DNA of 64,000 nucleotides from Syntrophobacterales bacterium (GCA_023229795.1 JALNYP010000012.1:1-64000); one strand, 5' to 3'. Counted from the stretch's first letter, positions 1 to 8,889 are shown. Translations and numbers: made by a program. Notes: generated by a model not told the origin, from the sequence alone.

Positions 1-1106
1 GACCGCCTCCACGATTTTGGGGGCAAGGTGGCGGGGACCCTGACTTTTTCCGGGCCCAGCCGCAGCATTTCGCCTTTCTGCTGGGATACGGCCTGTGGGA
101 AGTGCAGACCGCGCCGGCCGGGGTAAGCGGCTTCCGGCACACTATCCGGCCCCGGTCCGGCGAGGTTGACGTGGCCCGCTCCAACCCCTCTTTCACTGCG
201 GCCATGCGCTTCGGCCGCCAGGTGATGAAACGGCGCTTCGCTTCGTGTTTCATCGATCAGATCCGGATGGACTTCGCCCGGGACGGTTGGGCCAAGATCA
301 GCGGCACCGTGAAAGGCACCGGCAAAGTAACGGACAACACCCGGGTGGAGGAAGTGGCCGCGCCCCTGAACACTACCGGCCTGACCCTGGCGGCGGACGG
401 CGTGGCGGGGGAGACCCCTATGGTGCGCCTGAGCAACGTCCAGGCCGTCCGGGTGCTCAATCCCGCCACCCAGGCCTGGGAGGAAGTGGCCTACCAGGCG
501 GTGTCCGAGGCGACTCCGGGAGTGATTGCCATCACCCCGCCGGGAACCAGCGAAGCGGTTACCACCTACCGGGTCTATTACCTGCCAACCGAGAGCGGCT
601 GGATGAACCTGCCGTCCCGGGTGGAGGAGTCCCCCCTGAAAGTGAGCCAGTTGGAAGTGACCGTGGGGGGGCGTTGGGATGGGAACACCTTTCAAGGCGG
701 CTATCAATTGTCCACCGAACTGCGGACGGTCACCTGGACCATGAAAAATAACCTGTCCACGGAATCCACCCCCGGAGCCGGCGGCAATTACGCCAACCGC
801 GCCTTTAGAACCGGACGGGACCAGAGCTTGAAATTCGATAAGGATTTCAGGGACTTTCTCCTGGCCCAAAACCTGAGGGACAACGACACGCTGGGGATTT
901 ACCTGAAGGCGGCGGGGCCGGAGTTTGAGCCCGGCGTCAACTACCAGGTGGAGCTGGTCTTCCCCCGGGTGGCGGTGCTGGGCGCCACCGTCAAGGTGTA
1001 CCAGCGGCGGTTGGGAGAAGAGGTGGAATTTGCCGTCCTGGAAGACGACACCTATGGCTCGGTGACGGCTTACGTTCAGAATCAGGTAAGCAGTTACGTC
1101 GCTTAA
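1..1106 (+). CDS. Phage tail tube-like protein, 5' end outside the window, apparent frameshift near 45-49
   Basis: About 334 residues are readable in one frame from the GTG at 102, and that frame is open back to base 3, so the gene probably begins before the window. The protein is rich in beta-strand-type sequence and carries a central Ig-like stretch (residues about 70-165). Position ahead of chaperone-like and tape-measure genes fits a tail tube/major tail protein; this is inferred from order and character rather than from a diagnostic motif. In the first 44 bases the sensible protein (DFGGKVAGTLTF) lies in frame 1, whereas from about 60 onward it lies in frame 3 (FAFLLGYGLWEV). A one-base slip in the T5 run at 45-49 would join them. 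Confidence 0.6.
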   Translation, partial: PPPRFWGQGGGDPDFFRAQPQHFAFLLGYGLWEVQTAPAGVSGFRHTIRPRSGEVDVARSNPSFTAAMRFGRQVMKRRFASCFIDQIRMDFARDGWAKISGTVKGTGKVTDNTRVEEVAAPLNTTGLTLAADGVAGETPMVRLSNVQAVRVLNPATQAWEEVAYQAVSEATPGVIAITPPGTSEAVTTYRVYYLPTESGWMNLPSRVEESPLKVSQLEVTVGGRWDGNTFQGGYQLSTELRTVTWTMKNNLSTESTPGAGGNYANRAFRTGRDQSLKFDKDFRDFLLAQNLRDNDTLGIYLKAAGPEFEPGVNYQVELVFPRVAVLGATVKVYQRRLGEEVEFAVLEDDTYGSVTAYVQNQVSSYVA

Positions 1107-1142
1107 CAGCTTTCGCCAAGTCGCAAGGATCACGGAGATAAC

Positions 1143-1526
1143 ATGGCCAGAATCTTGGGAGAAGCCCGCCATACCCTGGCGATCCAGGACCCGGTCTCCG
1201 GGTCGGTAATCACCCTGATGTACCGGCGGCCGACCTCGGAAGAGCGGGTGGCCTACCAGGTCTCCGCCTTTCGTCTCGAAGGCGGCGAACGCCGGTTTTG
1301 CCTGGGGGAGACCCGCCTGAGGTTCGGGCTGGAGATCCTGACGGGGTTCGGAGCCGGGGATTTCCTCATCACCGCAGAGGAGGGGGAGATCCCTCTGGAC
1401 CCGGACCGGCATCCTGACTGGAAGGCGCGCCTGGCCGAAGATGCCCCGGATTTGGTGAGCTATCTGGCCCAGCAAGTTTTCGAGGGCATGCGGGTGGCGA
1501 GCCGGGGGGAGCCGGAGTGGGATTGA
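1143..1526 (+). CDS. Tail assembly chaperone-like protein (lambda G position)
   Basis: A 127-residue acidic protein without membrane segments. It sits between the tail tube and tape-measure genes, the position of the tail assembly chaperone that coats the tape measure during assembly in long-tailed phages. ATG at 1143 follows a GGAG-containing leader (cacggagataac). Its 3' end overlaps the next gene by 10 bases, in the same geometry as the lambda G/T pair. No sequence motif proves the role, so the call rests on gene order, length and overlap. It could equally be an unrelated small tail protein. Confidence 0.5.
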   Translation: MARILGEARHTLAIQDPVSGSVITLMYRRPTSEERVAYQVSAFRLEGGERRFCLGETRLRFGLEILTGFGAGDFLITAEEGEIPLDPDRHPDWKARLAEDAPDLVSYLAQQVFEGMRVASRGEPEWD

Positions 1527-1840
1527 GTCAGGCCCCCGGAGCAGGCCCCGGGGACTGGCCGCTCTTGAAAGAATTGCAGATGCTGGCCGGCGGCCGGCTG
1601 TGCGGTCCGGAGGAGCGTCAGCGGTGCCGCACGGAAAGCGGGGGGTTCGCGGATTGGGCCTGCGCGGCCTGCACCGAGCGGCTGCGGCCGGAGGCCGTTT
1701 CCCCCTGGACCTGGCACCTGGTCTTTTTATACCAACTGAGCCGGGCCGGCTACCCCTTTCAGGCCAACGATCTCAGTCTTGAGACCTGGCTGCTTCTGGG
1801 GACGGTGCGCCGGGTTCTGGAAGGGGCGCAAAGAGGATAG
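1517..1840 (+). CDS. Small tail-module protein overlapping the chaperone gene (lambda T position)
   Basis: A 107-residue protein with five cysteines in its first half (a C-x2-C pair in CAAC) and a hydrophobic, Trp-rich second half. As an independent gene it would start at GTG 1517, five bases after a GGGGGGAG purine run that can act as a Shine-Dalgarno. Alternatively it could be reached from the preceding gene by a -1 shift at the G run 1504-1509, giving a G-T-like fusion. The frame relation (-1) is the one used in lambda, but the heptamer is not a canonical slippery site. I do not recognise the family. Confidence 0.5.
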   Translation: MGLSQAPGAGPGDWPLLKELQMLAGGRLCGPEERQRCRTESGGFADWACAACTERLRPEAVSPWTWHLVFLYQLSRAGYPFQANDLSLETWLLLGTVRRVLEGAQRG

Positions 1841-1841
1841 C

Positions 1842-2606
1842 ATGGCTACCACGAAAACCAAAAGCAGTTCGTATCAGAAAAAGCTGGAGGATTATCGGGC
1901 CTACCAGGACGAGATGCTGAGCCTCAGCCGGGAATACAGCCAGGCCCGCCTGGCCGTCTGGACTGACGAGGTTCGATCTCTGCACGACACCTGGAACAGC
2001 TTCTCCCAGGAGTGGCAGAGCGACCTGTCGCAGATGGCGTCCCTGGCCGGGAGCCGGTTTGAAGAGATGGCGGCACGGGGTGAGGCGGCCGCGGGGCTGA
2101 TGGCTCAAAGCTGGCAGAAAAACCTGACGGACGTCTCCGGGGCCGTGGAGAACTGGGGGGAGAACCTCCTCCAGACCCTGACCAAGGTGGCGGAAGCCTG
2201 GGGGCAAAGTGCGGGCAGCCAGGCCGGCGCCAGTAGCGGCTGGTCGTCCCTGTTGGGCTCCGTGGTGGATATCGGCGGCTGGTTTCATGAGGGCGGCATC
2301 GTGGAGGCCCATCAAGGGATGGTGGTCTCCCCGGGAACCCTGATGGCAGATGAGCAACTCATCCTGGCCCAGTCAGGGGAGGGCATCCTCCCCCGGGAGA
2401 GCATGGCCCGTCTGGGAGAGAAAAATTTCGAGAACCTGAGAACCGGCAAGTTCGATCTTAACCAGGCCCAGACCGCGCCCAGGTTTGACGTGACCATTCA
2501 GGTCCAGACCCTGGATGCCGCAGGCGCCGCGGGCCTGGATTGGGACCGGCTGGTGCAGCGCCATCTCTTGCCGGCTTTGAGGCAAGAGGCGGGCCGGCGC
2601 TGGTAG
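1842..2606 (+). CDS. Short tail tape-measure-like protein
   Basis: 254 residues starting at ATG 1842 behind AGAGGA. The open frame continues upstream to 1779, but that part is shadowed by the previous gene. Residues about 10-110 are charged and helical, suitable for a coiled coil. Residues about 145-200 contain FHEGGIV, VVSPGTLMADEQ and SGEGILPRESMARLG, the Gly-rich, 'GE-x-ILPR' type ending found at the C-terminus of tape-measure proteins. Tape-measure proteins set tail length. Most are 600-1500 residues, so this one predicts a very short tail or a minimal scaffold, a size seen in compact elements such as gene transfer agents. Family assignment is an inference from the C-terminal motif and context. 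Confidence 0.6.
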   Translation: MATTKTKSSSYQKKLEDYRAYQDEMLSLSREYSQARLAVWTDEVRSLHDTWNSFSQEWQSDLSQMASLAGSRFEEMAARGEAAAGLMAQSWQKNLTDVSGAVENWGENLLQTLTKVAEAWGQSAGSQAGASSGWSSLLGSVVDIGGWFHEGGIVEAHQGMVVSPGTLMADEQLILAQSGEGILPRESMARLGEKNFENLRTGKFDLNQAQTAPRFDVTIQVQTLDAAGAAGLDWDRLVQRHLLPALRQEAGRRW

Positions 2607-2615
2607 GGAGGCAAA

Positions 2616-2981
2616 ATGGCTAACGCGCGGTTGGAATGGCTGGACCCGGCGGGCAACCGCCAGAGCTACGCCTTGCCGGTCAACTTCACCTGGGACTATC
2701 AAGAGCTGGCCCAGGATGAGACCGACCGGGAACGGGCCCTGGACGGCACGATGCGGAGTTATCTCAGGGGCTTGAAACAGCGCTGGGGATTGCAGTTCCA
2801 GTTCATCTCCACGGCCCAGAAAGAGGCGCTGGCGGCCATCAAGTGCGCCCAGGCGGATATCGATTTCTACCGGGAGGGCAGCGGCGCCAAGACCTTCACC
2901 GGCGTCTGGACCAATGACCTGGATTTCCGGGAGGTGGCTCCGGGGCTGTGGTCCGGGAGCATGATCCTGGAAGAGGTATAG
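2616..2981 (+). CDS. Small tail protein, possibly distal-tail/hub adaptor
   Basis: 121 residues, ATG at 2616 after GGGAGG, nine bases behind the tape-measure stop. It has a predicted beta-rich N-terminus (LEWLDPAGNRQSYALPVNF) and a Trp- and Phe-rich C-terminus (TGVWTNDLDF, LWSGSMILEEV). No cysteine cluster or membrane segment is seen. In tail gene order the gene after the tape measure usually encodes the distal tail protein that joins tube to hub, and the length fits a minimal version. I cannot name the family from sequence alone. Confidence 0.5.
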   Translation: MANARLEWLDPAGNRQSYALPVNFTWDYQELAQDETDRERALDGTMRSYLRGLKQRWGLQFQFISTAQKEALAAIKCAQADIDFYREGSGAKTFTGVWTNDLDFREVAPGLWSGSMILEEV

Positions 2982-2991
2982 GCAACAGGGT

Positions 2992-4668
2992 ATGCGGCAA
3001 GCTGCGGCGGAATATTTGAAAGAAGAAGCCCGGGCTCGGGGCGCCCGGCCCCGGGTAAGGGCGGTGCTCTCTCCCTTTGAGCTGGATTATGGGCTGGCCC
3101 CGGGGTCCGGGGAGTTCGTCGGCACCGCCTACGGCGGGGACGCGGGGAGCCTGGCGATGGCGGACGGCTATTATACCTCCGGCTCCTGGACCTCGCCGAT
3201 CACCCAAACCTTTTCGCCTTACGTGGACCAGGCGGTCCCGTCCTGGGACGAGCCGGGCGGACACATGGAAGTGGAAGTCCGGCTCCGCACCGGGGTGACG
3301 CCGGAGTCCGTGCCACTGGCGCCCTTTGATTTGATAACCCCGGGGACGGATATCGCCCTGTATCCCTATTTTCAAGTCAAAGTGGACTTTCAGGAAATCA
3401 TCCGGGCCTGGGCGGTGGACGACCTCGCGGACGCGGATGACTTCACGGCTGACGCCGTGGACCAGGCCCCGGATGGCGGCTATGAGAGCCACGCGGCTGA
3501 CACCTATAGCTGCCTGGCCGGCTTTGCCCTGGCCGGGCGGCTCACCCTGCCGGAATCAGAAATCATCGATCCCGGCGGGGTGCGGGTGGAACTGGCCCGG
3601 GATTTCAGCGAACTCAGGGCCGCCGACCACGTCCTGGTTCTGGACAACCGGCAGGGCCAATGGCTGAATCGCCCCGGCAATTCCTATCTTCAGGGGCTGG
3701 ATTGGACCCGAAAGCAACTGGCGTTGTACCACGGCTGGGAACTGCCCGACGGCACGGTGGCCTGGCAGCTCCTCTACCGGGGCGTGGTGCAGCGGCTCTC
3801 GGGGATGGCCCACGGCTGGCGCCAGCCGCACCGGGTCCGCCTGGAAAGCCAGGATTGGGTGGCCGCGGCCCTCAAACAGATGATCGGGGTCCCCGCCCCC
3901 ACAGGAGAGCGCCGGCCGTTCATGCGGGGCAGCTATCTGGCCTCGGGGGAGTTGGTGGCGGTAACTCCCGCCGCGCTCGGCGAGATCACCAGGAGCGGCA
4001 GCGGCAGCGCCACCCTGCTGCTGATGAAGACCTACCGGGGGGAGTATGTGCAGGATTATCTCCTCGAGGCGGAAACCAGCGGTGAGGTGGGCGCGGCCAG
4101 CTTCCGCTGGTCCCTCGATCAGGGGCAGAGCTGGCAGAAGACGGGTCTGACCGCGGCCGGGGCGGATAAGCCGGTGACCTTGGATGAAGGCCTGTCGGTC
4201 TATTGGGAGCCGGGAGTGGGGTCGGATCTGGCCGCGGGGGACCGCTGGACGTTTACGGCGTCCCCGCCGCTTTACCAATACCAGGTGTTCGGCGCCCCCT
4301 TCGAAGCGATCACCACGGTGTATCTCAACGGCGAAGCCACCCAGGACCGAGTGACGGCGGACGCCGCCACCGGCCTGATCCAGGTGAGCGGCCGCAGCGC
4401 CCAGGTGGAGGCCCGGGTGGTCAAGGATCACACCAGCCATCCCGTGGACGTGGTCGCGGACATCCTGGAGGAGGTGGGGCTAGGTGAGGCCATCCAGCGC
4501 GATTCCTTTGCCCTGGCCAAGAGTCTCACCCCGGAATACGCCTTTGGCGTGCGGTTTGAAAATCTCAGCGCGGCCCAGGCGATCCGGGAGATCGTCCGGC
4601 GCGGCCTTTACGATCTCTGGACCGATTTCGGCGAGATCAAGATCAGCCCGTATCTGGGAGAAGCATAA
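2992..4668 (+). CDS. Tail hub/baseplate-like protein carrying a duplicated 93-residue module
   Basis: 558 residues, ATG at 2992 ten bases after the previous stop. The N-terminal 200 residues are beta-rich. Residues about 334-426 form a module (GSGSATL ... SVYW ... LAAGD-W-TF) that recurs in the next gene. The C-terminus (residues about 480-556, VADILEEVGLG ... FENLSAAQAIREIV ... FGEIKISPYLGE) resembles the segment of phage hub proteins that precedes their final lectin-like part. Together with the downstream gene it looks like a hub function divided over two polypeptides. The role is inferred from order and these patterns; no enzyme motif is visible. Confidence 0.5.
   Translation: MRQAAAEYLKEEARARGARPRVRAVLSPFELDYGLAPGSGEFVGTAYGGDAGSLAMADGYYTSGSWTSPITQTFSPYVDQAVPSWDEPGGHMEVEVRLRTGVTPESVPLAPFDLITPGTDIALYPYFQVKVDFQEIIRAWAVDDLADADDFTADAVDQAPDGGYESHAADTYSCLAGFALAGRLTLPESEIIDPGGVRVELARDFSELRAADHVLVLDNRQGQWLNRPGNSYLQGLDWTRKQLALYHGWELPDGTVAWQLLYRGVVQRLSGMAHGWRQPHRVRLESQDWVAAALKQMIGVPAPTGERRPFMRGSYLASGELVAVTPAALGEITRSGSGSATLLLMKTYRGEYVQDYLLEAETSGEVGAASFRWSLDQGQSWQKTGLTAAGADKPVTLDEGLSVYWEPGVGSDLAAGDRWTFTASPPLYQYQVFGAPFEAITTVYLNGEATQDRVTADAATGLIQVSGRSAQVEARVVKDHTSHPVDVVADILEEVGLGEAIQRDSFALAKSLTPEYAFGVRFENLSAAQAIREIVRRGLYDLWTDFGEIKISPYLGEA
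3991..4269 (+). repeat. Copy 1 of a 93-codon duplicated module
   Basis: Residues 334-426 of the 558-residue tail protein. It aligns without a gap to 5583-5861 in the next gene. By hand count about 51 of 93 residues are identical, with the strongest blocks GSGSATL, GEVGAA, LSVYWE and DLAAGD. The DNA at the left edge (cggcagcggcagcgc) is nearly identical in both copies. Confidence 0.85.
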
Positions 4669-4706
4669 CTTTATCAGGTGCGCCGGGCGCACCGCAGAGG
4701 AGCAGC

Positions 4707-7700
4707 ATGGGACGCGCACAATGGGCCCGAGCCTCACAATTTAACTGGGTTTTCGACAACGTGGGGGGGACTCCCCTTCAGGAGGCGGTGGCCGGCAACT
4801 GGCAGAATGCCGCGGCCACGGTTCAGGAGGGCGGCCGGGTGGTCATCAGCGCCCCCAACCCGGGCGGCGGCTGCATCTTTTGGGTGCGGGGCGTTTGGCC
4901 GGCAGAGACCACGTTCCCCTGGGAAGGTTTCTGGGCCGACCCCATGGGCGGGGACCTCACCAACTATTTCTCGGGCGGGTCTTTTGCCAATGAAGGGGAG
5001 GCGACCACCATTACCCTGGGGACGCCGCTGCCGGCCGGTACGCCGGTGCAGCTCTACTATATTTATGGCACCGATGAGGCGGCCCTCAAATATGAGCCGC
5101 TGAACAACTATCCGTGCATCCGCCGGGCCTGCCGGTCCCGGGATGATTACACCTATGATTTCGCGGTGGACCGGCTGCTGGACCTGATGGTCCTGCTCCA
5201 CCAGGCGGGACGGGAGCGGGGCCTGGATTATAGTCCTCTGATCCGGTTCCTCTGGGACGCGTTTGAGCCGCGGGAGGAATCCCGCACCTCGCCCCTGATG
5301 CACGATGATTTTGAGCGGCAGCAGTGGGATCGGGGGGCGCATCTGCTGTATCGCGACGCCACGAGCGGCGCCGCGGCCTTTCAGGTCTTTCAGAGCGAAC
5401 TGGCCCCGGGCCGCCCCGGCCGGGCGCTCCACGTCAAGGCGGAGCTGCCCGCGCTGGGGGACGCCGCCTGGTTCGGCTACGGCCTGGATTGGTCCAGGAC
5501 CTCCGAGCCCTTCAAATCCATGGACTGTCTCAGCTTTACCCTGCAAGGCGCCGCCGGGGTCTCCCACCTGCACAATCTCACCAAGATCGGCAGCGGCAGC
5601 GCTACCCTGGTGCTCCGGGGGGACTACGCCGGGCAGGAAAAGCGGCGGTTTGCCGTCCTGATGGAGACCACGGGAGAGGTGGGCGCGGCCACGTTCCGCT
5701 GGTCCCGGGACGGCGGGGCGTCCTGGGAGGCCACAGGTCTGGTCAGCGGGGACCGGGAACACCCGGTGGTTTTGGAGGACGAGCTTTCGGTGTATTGGGA
5801 AGGCGGCAATGGGACCGACCTGGCGGCCGGAGATTACTGGACGTTTTGGGCCGGCGAGCCCGCGGTGCATCCCCGGCGTCTGTTGGTAAGCCTGAATGAC
5901 TCCGGCCGGGATGATCCGGACCCCTGGACCCCCGAACATACCTATGTTCACGCCGTGGTTGACCGTTTTGCCGACCCCACGGCCTTTGTCCTGCCCTTCA
6001 GCCAGTTCTGGCGTCTGGACAACCTCATCGAAGACGGCGACCGCGTCCAGGCCATGTGGGGAGCCTGGTACTCCGCCACCCAAGTGGACACCAATGAGAT
6101 CACCATCGGCAGCCGGGAAGAGACCGAAACCCTCCTGGGGGAGACCTTTTATACCCAGCGGCAGATCACCTGGGACCTGTCGCCTTACGTCACCGCGTTC
6201 GGGGTGTGGGCCGGTATCGACACCTCACGCTGCAACTCCGCGGGACATGCCAACGTCAATTTCCTCCTCAAGCCCGTGGTGAGCGGGTTGGGTTCTCTGA
6301 CTATCCGGGTCAAGGTCAAGGACGCTAACGGCAGCTATTTTTATAAAGACGCGGCGGTGCAGGTGAACACCTGGCAGCGGGTGGTCATAACTTTGGCCGA
6401 CCTGGGGCTGGAGTCCGGCTCCTTCCCCCTCACCCATCCCCTCCAGGTGGTGGATGTCGGCATCCCGGCCTCTCCCCCCAGCAACGGGGAGTTCTGTCTT
6501 GCCGACCTCAAATTCGACGATCATGTAACCTTTGCCGCGGCGGCGCGCCTGAGGGTGCTGGAATTCAAGATGGAGCAGCAGGGCCTGCCGGAGCATGAGT
6601 GGTGGCTGGATGAGGTGGCCCTCAACCTTTCCGCCCCGGACCCTTATCCTTATGCCCCCCGGCTGGCCATCTCCCTGACCCCGTACGGCCAGAACCCCTG
6701 GCGCGGGCCCACCCCGGTGCATTACGCCCAGCCCCTGGCCCCGTATCTGGTGGGGGCCCTGGACCTCAGCCGGACCTATCTCCAGTTGCAGCAGGACGCC
6801 CAGGCGGAATTCACCCGGCGTTACGGGGGCCAGCCGGGGCCCATTATGCCGGTGCATACCAGGAATGACGTGGAAAATATCGCCTTGTGCGGCGAGGAGG
6901 ATTTTTTGCGGTTTTCCTGGTGGCAGCGCTACCGGGATTACGGCCTGGTGGCGGGGTTCTGGCACTTCAACGGGGGGCTCACCGACGCCTCCGGGAACGG
7001 CCGCACCCTGGCCTGGCAGGGCGGCGGCGCCCCCGGCTATGCCGGCGGCCTCTGCCAGCCGGGCGCCACCGCGGCGGATCTGGACGGCAGCCATTTTTTA
7101 AGCCTGGATGACTCCGGCCTAAACCTGGGCACGGAGGATTTCACCCTCGAGATGGTCCTCAAACCAGGGGAGTTGGCCGACGGCGCCCGCCTCATCAGCA
7201 AGATGGCCCCGGCAGGGGCAGGCTATGAGGTATGCCTGGGTCCCGGCGGGGCGGTCCAGGTCGGGCTGGCGGATGGCAGCGGCTCCACCCTGATAACCTC
7301 CAGCCCCGGGCTCAACCTGGACGCCGCGGCCTATCATTACCTGGCGGTGGCGGTTGACCGCGATGGACAATTGACCTTCTGTGTGGACGGCTCTCTTGGA
7401 ACCGCCGCCGCAGCCCGGCCGGGCAGCCTGGATAATGATCAGGCGTTCAGCGTGGGGCGCCGCTCTGGCACTGCCGCGGACTTTTTTCAAGGCAGAATCG
7501 ACATGATCCGGGTCCACCGGGGCCGGGCCCTGGGCGGGGGCGAACTCCAGGACAACTGGCAGATCATCCAGGGGGAGCTGAACGGTTCGGCCTATCCGGA
7601 ACTCGGCAGCGGTCTGGGCCAGTATTGGGCCTTCCTGCGCTTGGCGGAGTATTTCTTCCTGACCGCCGACGCCGGGGCCGGGGAGATTCTGGCCAACTGG

Positions 7701-8858
7701 CTGGCCTGGCTCGATCTCTATGGAGTTTCCGACGGCAACGGCTGGCAGGTCCCCACCCAATTTTCGGAGTTCGGATTCACCTACGGGGTTTATGATCCGG
7801 GGCAGACCGCGGCCCTGGCCCTGGGATGCCTCTGGATTTATCTGAAGAATGGCGATGACCGGGCCGCGGCCTGGGCGAGGCGCTTCCTGGACGACCTGCG
7901 GGAAAACCGCCTGGACGCGGAATTCGGCGGCTATAAGAGCGACTACCACTACGCCTGGTTGAACGGCCTGGTGCTGCGGGCCTTCGGGCTGGCGGCCCGG
8001 GGCGCCGCGGGGCAGGCTTATGTCTTTCCGGCCCGGCCCGAAGACCGGGACCATTTCGAGGCCCTCATGGCCTGGGTTTGGGGTCACGCCGGGGACGAGA
8101 AGCCCAACGTCCTCAATGCCGGCCTGATTCCTTTCGCCTACAGCGAGGCCGCGGATATCTGGGAATACGCCCCGAACTATCTGGCCATGAGCCGGATGGG
8201 GACCCTGGAGGCGGTGGTGGCCATGCTGGGCGCAGCCCTGGAGTACGGCAAAGGGCAGGGGGACTGGACCTGGTGGCAGGGCCTGCTGGACTTTGTCCTC
8301 CAGGACCACCTGACGGAACTCTCCGCGACCCAGATCCGCGCCCTGACCCTGGCCTATGAGCAGGCCGGGCCCAAGAACCTGGTGCGGGTGCTCTACGCCG
8401 ATTACGACCAGGACAACGATAAGTATGCCGAGGCCCGGGAGGACGCGGCCATCAGCGCCTGGGGGGAGCTGGCCCAGGAACTGGATTGCCGTTACGGTTC
8501 TCCGGTGATTTTGGAGGACCCGGAAGTGGCGAAGCTTCTGGCCGACCGCCTGCTGGCCCGGTTAAAGGCGCCCCGGGAACTGGCAGAGGCCGAGACCTGG
8601 CTGGAAGGGGTCCGCCTGGAATTGGGCGACACGGTGGCCTTGTCTTCGGACTTCCACGGCTTGGACCGGGAGGAATTTGTGGTCAGCGGCAAAGACCTGG
8701 ACCTGACCCAGCGGCTGGTGCGGCTAAGCCTGGACCGGCCCCTGAGCGCGTCCTGGCCGTGGGCCGTGGACGCGCCGGGCAGCGACCACGACGCCTGGGC
8801 CCTCGACGCAGGCAGTTCCTTTGATGTCAACTGGGACTTACGGGCTGAGGCCGGGTAA
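4707..8858 (+). CDS. Giant tail protein with LamG-like and helical-toroid-like domains and hub-type C-terminus
   Basis: 1383 residues, ATG at 4707 behind GAGGAG. In order: a beta-rich N-terminus; residues about 293-385 are the second copy of the 93-residue module; residues about 745-950 look like a LamG/concanavalin-type lectin fold (FWHFNGGLTDASGNG, TLEMVLKP, YHYLAVAVDRDG, FFQGRIDMIRVHRG); residues about 970-1235 are Trp/Ala/Leu-rich helices resembling an (alpha/alpha) toroid of glycan-active proteins; residues about 1245-1383 (AISAWGE, LADRLLARLKAPRE, LELGDTVAL) match the end of phage hub proteins. A glycan-binding or glycan-degrading tail tip is the natural reading. Catalytic residues cannot be named. 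The size and the position near the end of the tail module recall the megatron of gene transfer agents. Confidence 0.6.
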   Translation: MGRAQWARASQFNWVFDNVGGTPLQEAVAGNWQNAAATVQEGGRVVISAPNPGGGCIFWVRGVWPAETTFPWEGFWADPMGGDLTNYFSGGSFANEGEATTITLGTPLPAGTPVQLYYIYGTDEAALKYEPLNNYPCIRRACRSRDDYTYDFAVDRLLDLMVLLHQAGRERGLDYSPLIRFLWDAFEPREESRTSPLMHDDFERQQWDRGAHLLYRDATSGAAAFQVFQSELAPGRPGRALHVKAELPALGDAAWFGYGLDWSRTSEPFKSMDCLSFTLQGAAGVSHLHNLTKIGSGSATLVLRGDYAGQEKRRFAVLMETTGEVGAATFRWSRDGGASWEATGLVSGDREHPVVLEDELSVYWEGGNGTDLAAGDYWTFWAGEPAVHPRRLLVSLNDSGRDDPDPWTPEHTYVHAVVDRFADPTAFVLPFSQFWRLDNLIEDGDRVQAMWGAWYSATQVDTNEITIGSREETETLLGETFYTQRQITWDLSPYVTAFGVWAGIDTSRCNSAGHANVNFLLKPVVSGLGSLTIRVKVKDANGSYFYKDAAVQVNTWQRVVITLADLGLESGSFPLTHPLQVVDVGIPASPPSNGEFCLADLKFDDHVTFAAAARLRVLEFKMEQQGLPEHEWWLDEVALNLSAPDPYPYAPRLAISLTPYGQNPWRGPTPVHYAQPLAPYLVGALDLSRTYLQLQQDAQAEFTRRYGGQPGPIMPVHTRNDVENIALCGEEDFLRFSWWQRYRDYGLVAGFWHFNGGLTDASGNGRTLAWQGGGAPGYAGGLCQPGATAADLDGSHFLSLDDSGLNLGTEDFTLEMVLKPGELADGARLISKMAPAGAGYEVCLGPGGAVQVGLADGSGSTLITSSPGLNLDAAAYHYLAVAVDRDGQLTFCVDGSLGTAAAARPGSLDNDQAFSVGRRSGTAADFFQGRIDMIRVHRGRALGGGELQDNWQIIQGELNGSAYPELGSGLGQYWAFLRLAEYFFLTADAGAGEILANWLAWLDLYGVSDGNGWQVPTQFSEFGFTYGVYDPGQTAALALGCLWIYLKNGDDRAAAWARRFLDDLRENRLDAEFGGYKSDYHYAWLNGLVLRAFGLAARGAAGQAYVFPARPEDRDHFEALMAWVWGHAGDEKPNVLNAGLIPFAYSEAADIWEYAPNYLAMSRMGTLEAVVAMLGAALEYGKGQGDWTWWQGLLDFVLQDHLTELSATQIRALTLAYEQAGPKNLVRVLYADYDQDNDKYAEAREDAAISAWGELAQELDCRYGSPVILEDPEVAKLLADRLLARLKAPRELAEAETWLEGVRLELGDTVALSSDFHGLDREEFVVSGKDLDLTQRLVRLSLDRPLSASWPWAVDAPGSDHDAWALDAGSSFDVNWDLRAEAG
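5583..5861 (+). repeat. Copy 2 of a 93-codon duplicated module
   Basis: Residues 293-385 of the 1383-residue protein; gapless partner of 3991-4269. The exact length match over 279 bases with about 55 percent residue identity by eye suggests an old tandem-gene duplication or intragenic shuffling rather than convergence. Confidence 0.85.
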
Positions 8859-8889
8859 ATGTGCAAGCCCGCCTCTCCTCGGCTATCCT

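Noticed and set aside
4734..6083. 449-residue minus-strand frame and similar long minus-strand frames in the tail region
   Set aside because: High GC content leaves antisense frames open; composition is Pro/Gly/Arg-heavy and they oppose well-supported genes.
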